From the NCBI GenBank assembly GCA_016787445.1, contig JAEUTQ010000013.1, positions 1 to 52,951 of the forward strand: a stretch of DNA of 52,951 bases, in the 5' to 3' direction. This document shows positions 26,914-35,718 of this stretch, piece by piece (the stretch's first letter is position 1; each line of letters starts with the position of its first letter). Below the pieces are notes generated by a model. That model saw only the letters and a program-made list of their open reading frames with translations, ran no database searches and was not told the DNA's origin. Both the position numbers and the translations under genes were made by a program. This DNA comes from Bacteroidia bacterium. GTDB taxonomy: Bacteria; Bacteroidota; Bacteroidia; B-17B0; Aurantibacillaceae.

Positions 26914-28230
26914 TTATGCTGCGCTTTGATTAAAGCAATTATAATTCAAGTAACGATAGTTCGCTATTCCATTATTTTCAAAATAAACATTGGTATCAGT
27001 TTCCAAAGCCAACTTCAACTTTGAAAACAAATCTTGTTTTGTTTTAGCACAAGTATTACAAAATACACTATTAGAAATAGGGAAATCAGTTTGACCTAAG
27101 GGATAAATAATGGTTTTAAATCCCCAGAAAATTCTTTCGAATGCCAATGTCGAATATAAAGACACAACCACATCCGCGCTTTTAAACAGTTCAGAATTTT
27201 GTATACTAATATCTGCGAATTCAAATGGGACTGAAAATCCTTGGTAATACTGTTTGGCTTTATCAATATTTCTCTTCTCAAGCGGATGCAAAAATATTAT
27301 TAATTTATACTCTGTATTTAGAGTAATAAATTCAACTAAACATTGAAGTAACTCCTTTTCATATTCATCGGCATTCACTAAATCCATTGTGTCAATTTCG
27401 CTCCTTAACCACATACCACTTGAATAAAATCCAATTGTGTTCTCTACAGTTTCACGACTTAAAGTATTATAGATAGCTTCGAGTTTAAACGAGCCTTCAG
27501 GTATCCAATGTTGTATTTTGCCTACATGCATTGTTGAATTATATAATTTAAATTCCTCTTCCTGATATCTGAAGCAAAAACTTAAAGTATCTGCTACAAC
27601 CGTTCTATTCAAAAACTGCATTGGTACCTCTGACGGAATTTTATTTACTTCAATACCATTCTTCATTAAGGCATACGCCAAAATATTAGCATCACTTTCA
27701 TAAATACAGAAAAAATGTAACTTTTTAATTTGATGCTTTCTTAATATCCAAAGTAAATTAAATGCTTCTATGGCGTTTAATAAGTGAAAAGGATATTTTA
27801 ATTTATCTTTCGAAAAAACAGATATCAAAACAACAAATGGAAAAATTACCAGCAGCAGAATCAAAAAAAGTATTGAGTAAACAACACGCGGAGAACCCAT
27901 CAAATCATCTCTGCTTATAAACACACTTGCATCTTCGCCGGATAATCGTTTAATATAATTTCTTCTTAATGCAGAACCGCTCTTGCTAACATCAAAAATC
28001 GCAACATGACCAGTATTGTGACATTCATAATTAATTTTTTTGAATCGGGTTACAAGCAATAATTTTAATATTCTTAAACTAATTAAAGTGTCTTTTGGGG
28101 CGCTAATCGGAAATCGATAAGTTATAGTTGTAAAAGCAGCCTTTATGGCATCTCTTAACGCCTTTTGTTTAACAGGAAAACCTAACCACTCGTTTAATAG
28201 TGCTATTTTATAATAATAAAATAATTTCAA
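26914..28230 (-). CDS. Unclassified protein, candidate nonulosonate or other glycosyltransferase
   Basis: A 438-aa protein that I cannot place in a named family. It has a strongly hydrophobic segment at about 114-138 (YSILFLILLLVIFPFVVLISV), probably membrane-bound. The C-terminal half looks like the second Rossmann half of a GT-B enzyme, with IIFLHPLEK (an HP motif), then SADVVVSLYSTLAFERIFWG. HP and Ser/Thr-rich motifs in this order occur in bacterial sialyltransferase-like enzymes and in CDP-glycerol transferases. It lies 8 bp after pseI, so transfer of pseudaminic acid to the glycan is a reasonable guess. The prediction is from context and motif pattern only. Confidence 0.5.
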   Translation of the reverse strand: MKLFYYYKIALLNEWLGFPVKQKALRDAIKAAFTTITYRFPISAPKDTLISLRILKLLLVTRFKKINYECHNTGHVAIFDVSKSGSALRRNYIKRLSGEDASVFISRDDLMGSPRVVYSILFLILLLVIFPFVVLISVFSKDKLKYPFHLLNAIEAFNLLWILRKHQIKKLHFFCIYESDANILAYALMKNGIEVNKIPSEVPMQFLNRTVVADTLSFCFRYQEEEFKLYNSTMHVGKIQHWIPEGSFKLEAIYNTLSRETVENTIGFYSSGMWLRSEIDTMDLVNADEYEKELLQCLVEFITLNTEYKLIIFLHPLEKRNIDKAKQYYQGFSVPFEFADISIQNSELFKSADVVVSLYSTLAFERIFWGFKTIIYPLGQTDFPISNSVFCNTCAKTKQDLFSKLKLALETDTNVYFENNGIANYRYLNYNCFNQSAA

Positions 28231-28238
28231 TCCCTTTC

Positions 28239-29282
28239 TTATTTCAGATCCTCCATTTGTAATGGTTGACCCTTCATTAATTTTTTACTTGCACGTTTTC
28301 CAATTACAACATCAAAATATTTTGGCGCCAATCCTAAAGCAGGGCGAATTACTTTAATGTTTTTTTCAGTAATCAAATCACCCTCATTAATATCTTCTGA
28401 CACGTAGATTGATCTTTTAAATTGTAATGACTTCTTTTCCGCTTCCTGAACACCAATAAAATCTGTTCCAAGTGCTAAAAAAGCTCTTTCAGATTCTACC
28501 ACTAATGACTTTAATTCTTCAGGCTCCAAAGAAAAAGCGCTATCTACTCCTCCATCCGCTCTTCTTAAAGTAAAATGTTTCTCAATAACACGTGCACCTA
28601 ATGCAACAGCAGCAACCGATGCGCCAACTCCCATGGTGTGGTCTGACAAGCCAATAGTCACATTAAACAATTTTTTAAGGCGTGGAATAGCGTTTAAGTT
28701 AGTATTTTCAGGAGTTGCAGGGTAAGTACTGGTGCATTTCAATATAATTAAATTCTTACAACCCGCGTCTTTTAACACATTAGCACTCTCTGTAATATCT
28801 TCCAATGTAGAAACTCCGGTTGACATAATGATAGGTTTACCGGTTTTAGCAACTTTTCTTAATAAGGGATGATGTGTGTTTTCAAATGATGCGATTTTAT
28901 ACGCCGGAACATTTAATGTTTCTAAAAAATCAACAGAGGTCTCATCAAACGGAGAACTAAAAGCCAACATTCCCTTTTCTTTCGCACGATCAAATATCGG
29001 CTTATGCCATTCCCAAGGAGTATACGCCATTTTATACAAATCGTGAAGTTCTTTTCCCTTCCATAAGGAATTCTCGTCTGTAATGGTATAGGCTCCCTTC
29101 ATTGTAATTGTATCTGCAGTATACGTTTGTAGTTTCAAGGCATGAGCACCCGCTTCTGCAGCAGCGTCTACTAAGGCCAGTGCTTTATCCAGTGATTGAT
29201 TATGGTTACCACTCATTTCTGCAATGATAAATGGCTTACAGTTTTCACCAATTTCAAAGTGACCGATCTTAAAATTATTCAT
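28239..29282 (-). CDS. pseI: Pseudaminic acid synthase
   Basis: A 347-aa NeuB-family enzyme that condenses phosphoenolpyruvate with 2,4-diacetamido-2,4,6-trideoxy-L-altrose to give pseudaminic acid. The N-terminal TIM barrel opens with FIIAEMSGNHNQSLDKAL and AGAHALKLQTYTADTITM, closer to PseI than to sialic acid (NeuB) or legionaminic acid (LegI) synthases. A C-terminal SAF/antifreeze-like domain (about 288-347) has IYVSEDINEGDLITEKNIKV. Its start overlaps the end of the pseG-pseH fusion gene by 8 bp, and the rest of the pathway lies immediately upstream. Confidence 0.93.
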   Translation of the reverse strand: MNNFKIGHFEIGENCKPFIIAEMSGNHNQSLDKALALVDAAAEAGAHALKLQTYTADTITMKGAYTITDENSLWKGKELHDLYKMAYTPWEWHKPIFDRAKEKGMLAFSSPFDETSVDFLETLNVPAYKIASFENTHHPLLRKVAKTGKPIIMSTGVSTLEDITESANVLKDAGCKNLIILKCTSTYPATPENTNLNAIPRLKKLFNVTIGLSDHTMGVGASVAAVALGARVIEKHFTLRRADGGVDSAFSLEPEELKSLVVESERAFLALGTDFIGVQEAEKKSLQFKRSIYVSEDINEGDLITEKNIKVIRPALGLAPKYFDVVIGKRASKKLMKGQPLQMEDLK

Positions 29283-30726
29283 GTAACTTCTTATTTAATT
29301 TATAACTCCATTCGCCAAAGTAGTTTCCCTCATCTATGGCTTTAAATCCTGCTCCAACGAAACTCTTTAATGATGGTTCATTTGTTTTTTTTATGTATGC
29401 CGTAATAACATTTTTAGGAAACACTTTAAAATATTCGGTTGTTGCCAAATTCAGCATAGGCGTTGCTAATTTTTTTCCTCTGAATTCAGGAGCTACTGTT
29501 ATTCCAATAACATTCTCTTCAGACTTATTATCAATACGAACACAACCAGCAAGGTTATTATCAAATTCCAGCATTAAAAAAACAGATTGAGGATCCCCAA
29601 TCTTATTCATAAACCACTTTTGATGATCTTCAAATAGAATGGAATTCTGATTATAAGAATTAGCTCTGGTTACCGGATCATTATTCCAATCGTAAATTAA
29701 CTTAACATCATCTGCATTTACCTTTCTGACGGTTAAAGCGAGCTGATTGAATACATTAATATACCTCAAACCAGACTTACCATCCAATAATTGTGCCTGA
29801 TTACTTATTTGTTCATTAATGTGTTTTATTGTTACGCTATTAATAAAATCCGAAATATGATTCAAATCCAAATTCGATGCGCAGGACGAATCTAATAAGG
29901 TTTGCTTAATGTGTTTTTGGTTTTCAGCAGTCTGCACCAAAGCAATACAAATTCCTATCGCAGCCGCTTCCAATGCAATATTACTTGGTTGTAAAATCGC
30001 AATATCGTTATTCTGAATGAGCTCAATCAATTCATTAGTATCTAAAGAATGATGTAATTTTAATCGATTACTATTCGTTTCTGCTAAGTCTGTTAATTCA
30101 TTAAACCTTTTATTTAATGGATACGTTAAAAGTGAAATGTTTTTGTCAGTAGAACTCAAAAGTTCTTTAATAATCCGCTCTGAATAATTATCCGGATCAG
30201 TTCCGCCAATACAAACAAGCACATTCAAATTGCGCTTCCTATCTGTGTGTCTTTTTACATTAAATAATTCTTGTTTTATAATAGCGTATTTCAATCCGCC
30301 TAATAAAACAGAATCAGATGAAACTTTATAATCTGATTTGTTACCTGCATAAGCATGATTGATGACAACATCGGCGACGTTTAACCATTCATTTAAATCA
30401 TCAATAGCAACCAATTTGTATCCTTGCGTTTTTATTGCTTTCTGATAATCGGTTCTAAACTGATAACCATCCAACACGATAATCGAATTGTTATCTAAAT
30501 CCCTTATGAAATTTTCAGGCTGGTTATAATCAGCCGCCACAATACTTTCCAAAAGAAACCCATGTTTGGTAATTAAATCCATTACCAATTTATCGGCTTG
30601 GTACAAATAAAACGTAATTGAGAAATAATCCTTCAGGTAATTTGCTAAAGCCAGAGTGCGATGTATATGTCCCAATCCAATTTGGGAATTACCGTCGGCC
30701 CGAATAGCAATGGAAGGCTTATGCAT
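29275..30726 (-). CDS. Bifunctional PseG hydrolase - PseH N-acetyltransferase fusion
   Basis: A 483-aa protein with two domains. Residues 1 to about 320 match PseG, the GT-B-like hydrolase that releases UDP from UDP-2,4-diacetamido-2,4,6-trideoxy-L-altrose. It has IRADGNSQIGLGHIHRTLAL with the catalytic His at about residue 20, VLVCIGGTDPDNYSERI, and ILQPSNIALEAAAIGI. Residues about 328-483 are a GNAT acetyltransferase (VRKVNADDVKLIYDWNNDP, GITVAPEFRGKKLATPML), the right type for PseH, which acetylates the 4-amino group one step earlier. PseH and PseG are separate proteins in Helicobacter and Campylobacter. The gene starts on the last base of the pseF stop. Confidence 0.9.
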   Translation of the reverse strand: MHKPSIAIRADGNSQIGLGHIHRTLALANYLKDYFSITFYLYQADKLVMDLITKHGFLLESIVAADYNQPENFIRDLDNNSIIVLDGYQFRTDYQKAIKTQGYKLVAIDDLNEWLNVADVVINHAYAGNKSDYKVSSDSVLLGGLKYAIIKQELFNVKRHTDRKRNLNVLVCIGGTDPDNYSERIIKELLSSTDKNISLLTYPLNKRFNELTDLAETNSNRLKLHHSLDTNELIELIQNNDIAILQPSNIALEAAAIGICIALVQTAENQKHIKQTLLDSSCASNLDLNHISDFINSVTIKHINEQISNQAQLLDGKSGLRYINVFNQLALTVRKVNADDVKLIYDWNNDPVTRANSYNQNSILFEDHQKWFMNKIGDPQSVFLMLEFDNNLAGCVRIDNKSEENVIGITVAPEFRGKKLATPMLNLATTEYFKVFPKNVITAYIKKTNEPSLKSFVGAGFKAIDEGNYFGEWSYKLNKKLHE

Positions 30727-31412
30727 TATTTTTTTAAGAAGCGGAATTTTAATTCCGCCATAGTCCAGTCATCAGGATTATCAATATCCTGTGCTTCGTA
30801 TTCGGATAATAATAAATATCCGGTGTTATCGGTAAACAGTTCCCGCTTTTCTTTAAATTTTTCAACGTTAAAGAAATAAAATTGCCCCGCATCGTGATAA
30901 TAAGATTCTAAATCCTGCGAACGTTTACTTTTGTTCTCAGGCCAAATCATTTCGAGTTTACCTGAATTTTCACGAAGTCCGCGTTGTGGCGGATAAGAAA
31001 ATTTTAAAACAGAAATTAATGTATCATAATTCCACTTCTCAAAATTATGATTCGCCTGTTGCAAATGTTTGTCACTTAACAAAACAGCCGTTGGATAAAT
31101 ACAGCAGGCATTTTTTATTTTAATTCCATTTCCTGCATAAGAATAGATTACTTCTGACAATACTTCGGCAGTCGTCGCAAAATCATTAGCAGTTTTATCT
31201 GAACGCATAAACGGGACAATAGCCCCATACTTTCGGGCCACTTCTGCTATTTCAACCGAATCGGTTGAAACCATAACTTCATCAAATATTCCTGACTTAA
31301 TTGCTGTCTCAATAACGTAAGCAATAATTGGTTTCCCTAAAAAGTCCTTTATGTTTTTACCCGGAATTCGTTTACTTCCACCTCTTGCCGGTATGATAGC
31401 AATCATCTTCAT
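30726..31412 (-). CDS. pseF: Pseudaminic acid cytidylyltransferase
   Basis: A 228-aa CMP-nonulosonate synthetase that activates pseudaminic acid with CTP. The N-terminal nucleotide-binding motif IIPARGGSKRIPGKNIKDF (residues 6-24) is typical. RSDKTANDFATTAEVL, SYPPQRGLRENSGK and YYHDAGQFYFF mark the PseF subgroup. A second in-frame ATG two codons in is an alternative start. It lies 3 bp after the HisF-like gene and overlaps the pseG-pseH gene by one base. Confidence 0.94.
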   Translation of the reverse strand: MKMIAIIPARGGSKRIPGKNIKDFLGKPIIAYVIETAIKSGIFDEVMVSTDSVEIAEVARKYGAIVPFMRSDKTANDFATTAEVLSEVIYSYAGNGIKIKNACCIYPTAVLLSDKHLQQANHNFEKWNYDTLISVLKFSYPPQRGLRENSGKLEMIWPENKSKRSQDLESYYHDAGQFYFFNVEKFKEKRELFTDNTGYLLLSEYEAQDIDNPDDWTMAELKFRFLKK

Positions 31413-31415
31413 GTA

Positions 31416-32162
31416 CTATATTCTAACAGGAATATTAATTTTCTTAATCTCATTCTTAATATCCAAAGGGGTGTATTGGGTGAAGTGAAAAATACTTGCA
31501 GAACCTACGGCTTCTGTTTTTGTCTTTGTAAATAATTCAGAATAATGCTCCATTTCACCACCGCCACCAACCGCAATTACCGGAATGTTTGTTTTAGACA
31601 AAACATGATTAATTAAATCGCAATCAAAACCATTCATCATTCCATCATTATCAACACTTGTAACTACAAATTCACCAACTTCACATTCCGTCATGCTTCT
31701 CAAAAAATCATCTAAGGAAATATCTAGTCCTGATTTATTGTGTATTTTATATCCTGCCTCTGTTTTATATGCATCAATTGCTATTGTGATACACTGACTT
31801 CCAAAAACATGAACTGCTTGCTTGATAAAATCAATATCGGTAAGTGCCTTTGTTTTTATTACCACTTTATCTGCACCAATTTTTAGAAGATTCGTAATAT
31901 CATCAATACATGTTATGCCTCCACCAATAGCAACAGGCATATAACATTCTTTAATAACATCCGCAACCAACTTTAAATTAATTTTTCTTTTTTGATCGGA
32001 TGCAAAAATATCAAGGAAGACTAATTCATCTACCCCGCGCTGATTATATACGCGCGCTGCCTGTACCGGATTCCCTACCATACGCGGATTAGCAAACTGT
32101 TTTGTTTTTACCAGTCCAAAACCATTAAAAGTAAGAATAGGAATAATCCTTGCTTTTAGCAT
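31416..32162 (-). CDS. HisF-like subunit of a sugar amidotransferase system (module 1)
   Basis: A 248-aa TIM-barrel protein similar to imidazole glycerol phosphate synthase cyclase, retaining GGGITCIDD and AVGGGGEMEHY phosphate-binding loops. The opening is RIIPILTFNGFGLVK, so position 11, Asp in catalytic HisF, is Thr. The second acid (AIDAY, equivalent to Asp130) is kept. This and the neighbours argue that it does not make histidine. In Pseudomonas O-antigen clusters, HisF2/HisH2 supply ammonia to the WbpG amidotransferase, which turns an N-acetyl group into an acetamidino group. The start overlaps the HisH-like gene by 7 bp. The target sugar is probably pseudaminic acid or its precursor, by context. 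Confidence 0.85.
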   Translation of the reverse strand: MLKARIIPILTFNGFGLVKTKQFANPRMVGNPVQAARVYNQRGVDELVFLDIFASDQKRKINLKLVADVIKECYMPVAIGGGITCIDDITNLLKIGADKVVIKTKALTDIDFIKQAVHVFGSQCITIAIDAYKTEAGYKIHNKSGLDISLDDFLRSMTECEVGEFVVTSVDNDGMMNGFDCDLINHVLSKTNIPVIAVGGGGEMEHYSELFTKTKTEAVGSASIFHFTQYTPLDIKNEIKKINIPVRI

Positions 32163-32758
32163 TTCTCGAAATAATTCTTTAATAATGTTAAACCTGCGCC
32201 TTGACTTTTCTCAGGATGAAACTGCGCTGCAAAAATATTTTCGTGCTGTATCGCCGCCACTAATTTTGTTCCATAATCAACATATGCAGCCACAACTTTT
32301 TCATCTTCCGGAACAAAATGATAACTATGAATAAAATAAAAATCTTTATGATTCAAATCTGCCAGATAATCCTCTTGTCTAACTTCAATACTATTCCATC
32401 CCATGTGAGGAATTCTTAAGTTACTTGATTCTATTTTTATAATCTTTCCCTTAATCCATCCTAATCCCGGATTCTCGTAAGGTTCAGTTCCTGTTTCCGC
32501 AATTAGTTGCATACCTAAGCAAATTCCCAAAAACCTTTTCTTTTTACCTAAAACCTCATCGCTTAGTAAATGATCGAGTCTTTTTTCTCTTAAGTTTTGC
32601 ATGCCATGTGCAAATGAACCAACGCCGGGCAACAATATGAAATCTGAAGATTTTATTTCATCATGGTCAGACGTAATTTTATTTTCAAGTTTCAAAAAAT
32701 TTAAAGCTTTTTGAACCGAAGCTAAATTACCTAAACCATAATCTATTATTGCAATCAT
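32156..32758 (-). CDS. HisH-like glutamine amidotransferase (module 1)
   Basis: A 200-aa class I glutaminase that would release ammonia from glutamine. The nucleophile is C80 in FLGICLGMQL and the His/Glu pair is H181/E183 in QFHPEKSQ; the oxyanion region PGVGSF is present. The triad is complete, so it should be active. It overlaps the WbpG-like gene by one base and the HisF-like gene by 7 bp, which points to a three-protein complex that passes ammonia to the sugar amidotransferase, not to a role in histidine synthesis. Confidence 0.9.
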   Translation of the reverse strand: MIAIIDYGLGNLASVQKALNFLKLENKITSDHDEIKSSDFILLPGVGSFAHGMQNLREKRLDHLLSDEVLGKKKRFLGICLGMQLIAETGTEPYENPGLGWIKGKIIKIESSNLRIPHMGWNSIEVRQEDYLADLNHKDFYFIHSYHFVPEDEKVVAAYVDYGTKLVAAIQHENIFAAQFHPEKSQGAGLTLLKNYFEKC

Positions 32759-33912
32759 TACGAAACTTCGAAATTACGCACTAAATTTCCGTCCTTGTCC
32801 TTTTTGAAATTTCCGTTCTCGTCTTGTGCGAATAATACAGGATTGGTGAATGAATCAATTACTGCATCAATTTCTGACTTAGTCATCCCCGAATATTTGA
32901 TAAATTCTGAAACTGCATAATGCGGATACTTTCCATCATACTTCTTAACCAAATCAAGTCCTTCTTGTCGCGTTAATCGATTATTTCTGATATCTATACA
33001 CGCATGATCTGTGGCGCGTCCAAATCCGTACTTAACAAATTTCAAGTAATCATGAAGTCCAACCAATTTTTCATCTAAATTTTCATAATTAGTATATGTA
33101 CCTTCTATAGGACCATCTTCTTTCACAGAGAAGCCATGTTCCTTAACGATTTCTAATTGTTTCCGTGCATCCCAAAAAAAGTAATGCCCCAGGAAAATTC
33201 CGGTAACTCCAACACGCTCGATATCCTCATCTGATGGATAAAAATAAGGTGTTAATTCTTTTTCGGTAATTCCATCTACGCCAATCATGTCTTGAATTCG
33301 GTTACCCAACAAACCGCCAAATTCTTCCAACCAGCGGCGATTAAGGATTCGGTTCTTAACTGAATCCAAAGATGGTCCACCATACTCTTGCTGTGGATTT
33401 TCTCCCCAAATGATAAGCGGAATATTAAATTTCACTGCAATCATCACCGGAATAGTGAATATACCAATGTGATTAGGCCACATTTCATCACCCACGCGTT
33501 TGAAACTCTCGATTACCATTTTTTTGTATACAGGATGATTCTTTTTGAAATGAATAACATCCATTCCCATTTCAGAAAGATTATCAAGATTCTTTTGACC
33601 TAATTCAGTCACAGCGGTAGTTTCGAAGCAAACCAGCAGAGGATTAAGACCGCATTTATACTTCATGAAATAAGCTTGATAGGTACTGTCTTTTCCTCCG
33701 CTTACTGGCACAATACAATCATAGCCACGGTTCTGCTCTTTTGATTTAAAATGGCCTATGATTTCGTAAAAATCCTTTTCGCGTTGATTCCAGTCAATAC
33801 CAACGTTTTTTTGTTCAGCAGCCACGCAGGCGCTACAAACACCATCGTTATTAAAGTGAAGATCGGGTTTGGTTTCAGGAAATAAACATTTCTTACAATA
33901 TCTGATATTCAT
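32758..33912 (-). CDS. N-acetyl sugar amidotransferase, WbpG/PseA-like (module 1)
   Basis: A 384-aa PP-loop ATP pyrophosphatase family protein. A Cys4 zinc ribbon (C6, C9, C26, C29) precedes the PP-loop SGGKDS at about residues 71-76, and IIWGENPQQEYGG follows in the middle. Known relatives (WbpG in Pseudomonas, PseA in Campylobacter) use ATP and ammonia to convert an acetamido group of a sugar to acetamidino. Directly downstream are the HisH-like and HisF-like genes, which complete the module, and pseF. A cytoplasmic enzyme acting before or after CMP activation is inferred. Confidence 0.9.
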   Translation of the reverse strand: MNIRYCKKCLFPETKPDLHFNNDGVCSACVAAEQKNVGIDWNQREKDFYEIIGHFKSKEQNRGYDCIVPVSGGKDSTYQAYFMKYKCGLNPLLVCFETTAVTELGQKNLDNLSEMGMDVIHFKKNHPVYKKMVIESFKRVGDEMWPNHIGIFTIPVMIAVKFNIPLIIWGENPQQEYGGPSLDSVKNRILNRRWLEEFGGLLGNRIQDMIGVDGITEKELTPYFYPSDEDIERVGVTGIFLGHYFFWDARKQLEIVKEHGFSVKEDGPIEGTYTNYENLDEKLVGLHDYLKFVKYGFGRATDHACIDIRNNRLTRQEGLDLVKKYDGKYPHYAVSEFIKYSGMTKSEIDAVIDSFTNPVLFAQDENGNFKKDKDGNLVRNFEVS

Positions 33913-33917
33913 AGCTC

Positions 33918-34556
33918 TTATGATTGTTTTTGTAATAAATAAGCGTAATCTACATTATCATCATTTACGTACTTATAATAATCGCGCTTTAACTCTTTAA
34001 GCTGCGGAAAATTATTCATGAATATTTTAGCAAAATCCGCTTTCCATAAAAAGCCGGTATTACCTCTGTAGTTAACATCCGTAGTTTCCGGAGCATAATA
34101 TTCAAATCCCATAATGTACGATTTAGTACAACGCACCATTTCCGACATAATTCGTTTATGATCGTTTGGATGAATATGAATAAGCACTCCATTAGTACAC
34201 ACCAAATCAAAATAATTATCCTTAAACGGTAAATCGAAACCAGATCCTTGAATAATATTTATACCTTTTGTATACTCCTTTGATTTCTCAACAGCATAAC
34301 TTTGTAACTCGATTCCATATAAATTAGTGAATCCCATTTGCTGGAAGCAATTCAATTGCATTCCGGTATTACTTCCTACTTCCAGAATTTTTATATCCTT
34401 TGGCAGATTGCCAATAAGTTTTTCATTAATAGATTGTTTGGTAACGCCCCACGTATCTATGTAAAATTTTTCCCACTCTTTAATATCACGTGTGTTCCTA
34501 TCGGTGTATTCTTTACCAAATTCACCTTGCCAAAATTTTTCTTGCGTTGTATTCAT
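33918..34556 (-). CDS. Pseudaminic acid biosynthesis-associated methyltransferase
   Basis: A 212-aa class I SAM-dependent methyltransferase. The SAM-binding loop is ILEVGSNTGMQL (about 56-67), and FDLVCTNGVLIHIHP follows at the motif IV position. The opening TQEKFWQGEFGKEYTDRN is the hallmark of a methylase family found almost only inside pseudaminic acid clusters. The acceptor atom has not been established as far as I know; methylation of the nonulosonate or of a precursor is inferred. It sits between pseC and the amidotransferase gene with gaps of 4-5 bp. Confidence 0.9.
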   Translation of the reverse strand: MNTTQEKFWQGEFGKEYTDRNTRDIKEWEKFYIDTWGVTKQSINEKLIGNLPKDIKILEVGSNTGMQLNCFQQMGFTNLYGIELQSYAVEKSKEYTKGINIIQGSGFDLPFKDNYFDLVCTNGVLIHIHPNDHKRIMSEMVRCTKSYIMGFEYYAPETTDVNYRGNTGFLWKADFAKIFMNNFPQLKELKRDYYKYVNDDNVDYAYLLQKQS

Positions 34557-34560
34557 TGTT

Positions 34561-35715
34561 TTATTTGTTTATAAAGTTAATAATATTATCAATTACGTAA
34601 TTCTGCTCTTCCTGTGTTAAAGTCGGATACATTGGTAAACTTAAACACTTGCTATAATAATCTTCCGAAATAGGAAAATCTCCCTGCTTATTTCCTAATT
34701 TCTTATAATAAGGCATTGTGTGTACCGGAATATAATGGACCTGACAAAAAATATTTTTAGTTCTTAAATAATCATACAGTTCTTTTCGTTTCTCAATTTC
34801 GATAATGTATAAGTGATAGGCATGCCCTTCTACGATACCTGATTGCCTTAGTATTGCTTTTTCATTCTTAAAAGCTTCATAATACTTTTTTGCAATTTCT
34901 CTTCTGCGCGTTAAGCCCTCATCGGCTTTTTCTAATTGAGTGATACCGAGCGCGGCCTGAAAATCGGTTAAGCGATAATTATACCCTAATTCCTGCATCT
35001 CATAATACCAGCCGCCATGGTTCTCTACTAAGAGATCAGGGTTTTTTGTTATTCCATGTGTTCTGAATAGCAATAATTTCTTATAAAGTTCTTCATTATT
35101 TGTGGTAATCATTCCTCCTTCTCCACAAGCAATGTGCTTTACAGGATGAAATGAGAAAATTGCCATATCAGCAAAATTGCTATTCCCGCAAAGTTGTTTA
35201 TTCCCTTTACTATCTAGGAAAAAACCACCCGGCGCATGACAAGCATCCTCAATAATCCACAAATCATACTTAATCGCCAGCTTTTTTAATTCCTCAAGAT
35301 TAACTGCATAACCCGCAAAATCGACAGGTATAATTCCTTTGAAAAATCCCTTCGCCTTTGAGTTTATTAATGACTCCACTTTAGCTAAATCTAAAGTAAA
35401 AGTATCCGGATTAATATCCGCGAAATAAACGTTACCTCCGCAATAGCGAACACAGTTTGCAGATGCAGCAAAAGTAATCGGCGTTGTAATTACATTTGTA
35501 TTTGCATCAACATTTAAAGCCATTGCGCATAAATGTAACGCAGCAGTACCGTTACTAATAGCAACTGCATATTTACATCCAATATATCTTGCAAACGCTT
35601 TTTCAAATTCTTCAATCTTTGGACCCTGTGTTAAGAAGTCAGATTGAAGCGTCTCGATTACCGCTTGAATATCTTTATCTGTAATATTCTGACGGCCGTA
35701 AGGAATTGGTTTCAT
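34561..35715 (-). CDS. pseC: UDP-4-amino-4,6-dideoxy-N-acetyl-beta-L-altrosamine transaminase
   Basis: A 384-aa PLP-dependent DegT-family aminotransferase, the second step of pseudaminic acid synthesis; it aminates the 4-keto group of the PseB product. The PLP lysine is K193 in FSFHPVKHIACGEGG. MKPIPYGRQNITDKDI at the start, FLTQGPKIEEFE and YNYRLTDFQAALGITQLEK are typical of PseC. It is located 3 bp downstream of pseB. Confidence 0.94.
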   Translation of the reverse strand: MKPIPYGRQNITDKDIQAVIETLQSDFLTQGPKIEEFEKAFARYIGCKYAVAISNGTAALHLCAMALNVDANTNVITTPITFAASANCVRYCGGNVYFADINPDTFTLDLAKVESLINSKAKGFFKGIIPVDFAGYAVNLEELKKLAIKYDLWIIEDACHAPGGFFLDSKGNKQLCGNSNFADMAIFSFHPVKHIACGEGGMITTNNEELYKKLLLFRTHGITKNPDLLVENHGGWYYEMQELGYNYRLTDFQAALGITQLEKADEGLTRRREIAKKYYEAFKNEKAILRQSGIVEGHAYHLYIIEIEKRKELYDYLRTKNIFCQVHYIPVHTMPYYKKLGNKQGDFPISEDYYSKCLSLPMYPTLTQEEQNYVIDNIINFINK

Positions 35716-35718
35716 ATC

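Noticed and set aside
28239..29282. Sialic acid or legionaminic acid synthase
   Set aside because: The opening motifs and the surrounding PseB, PseC, PseF and PseG genes fit pseudaminic acid; no GlcNAc-2-epimerase (NeuC-like) gene is present.
31416..32758. hisF and hisH of histidine biosynthesis
   Set aside because: No other his gene is present, both HisF-like copies in the window lack Asp11, and each pair is tied to sugar amidotransferase genes in a polysaccharide operon.
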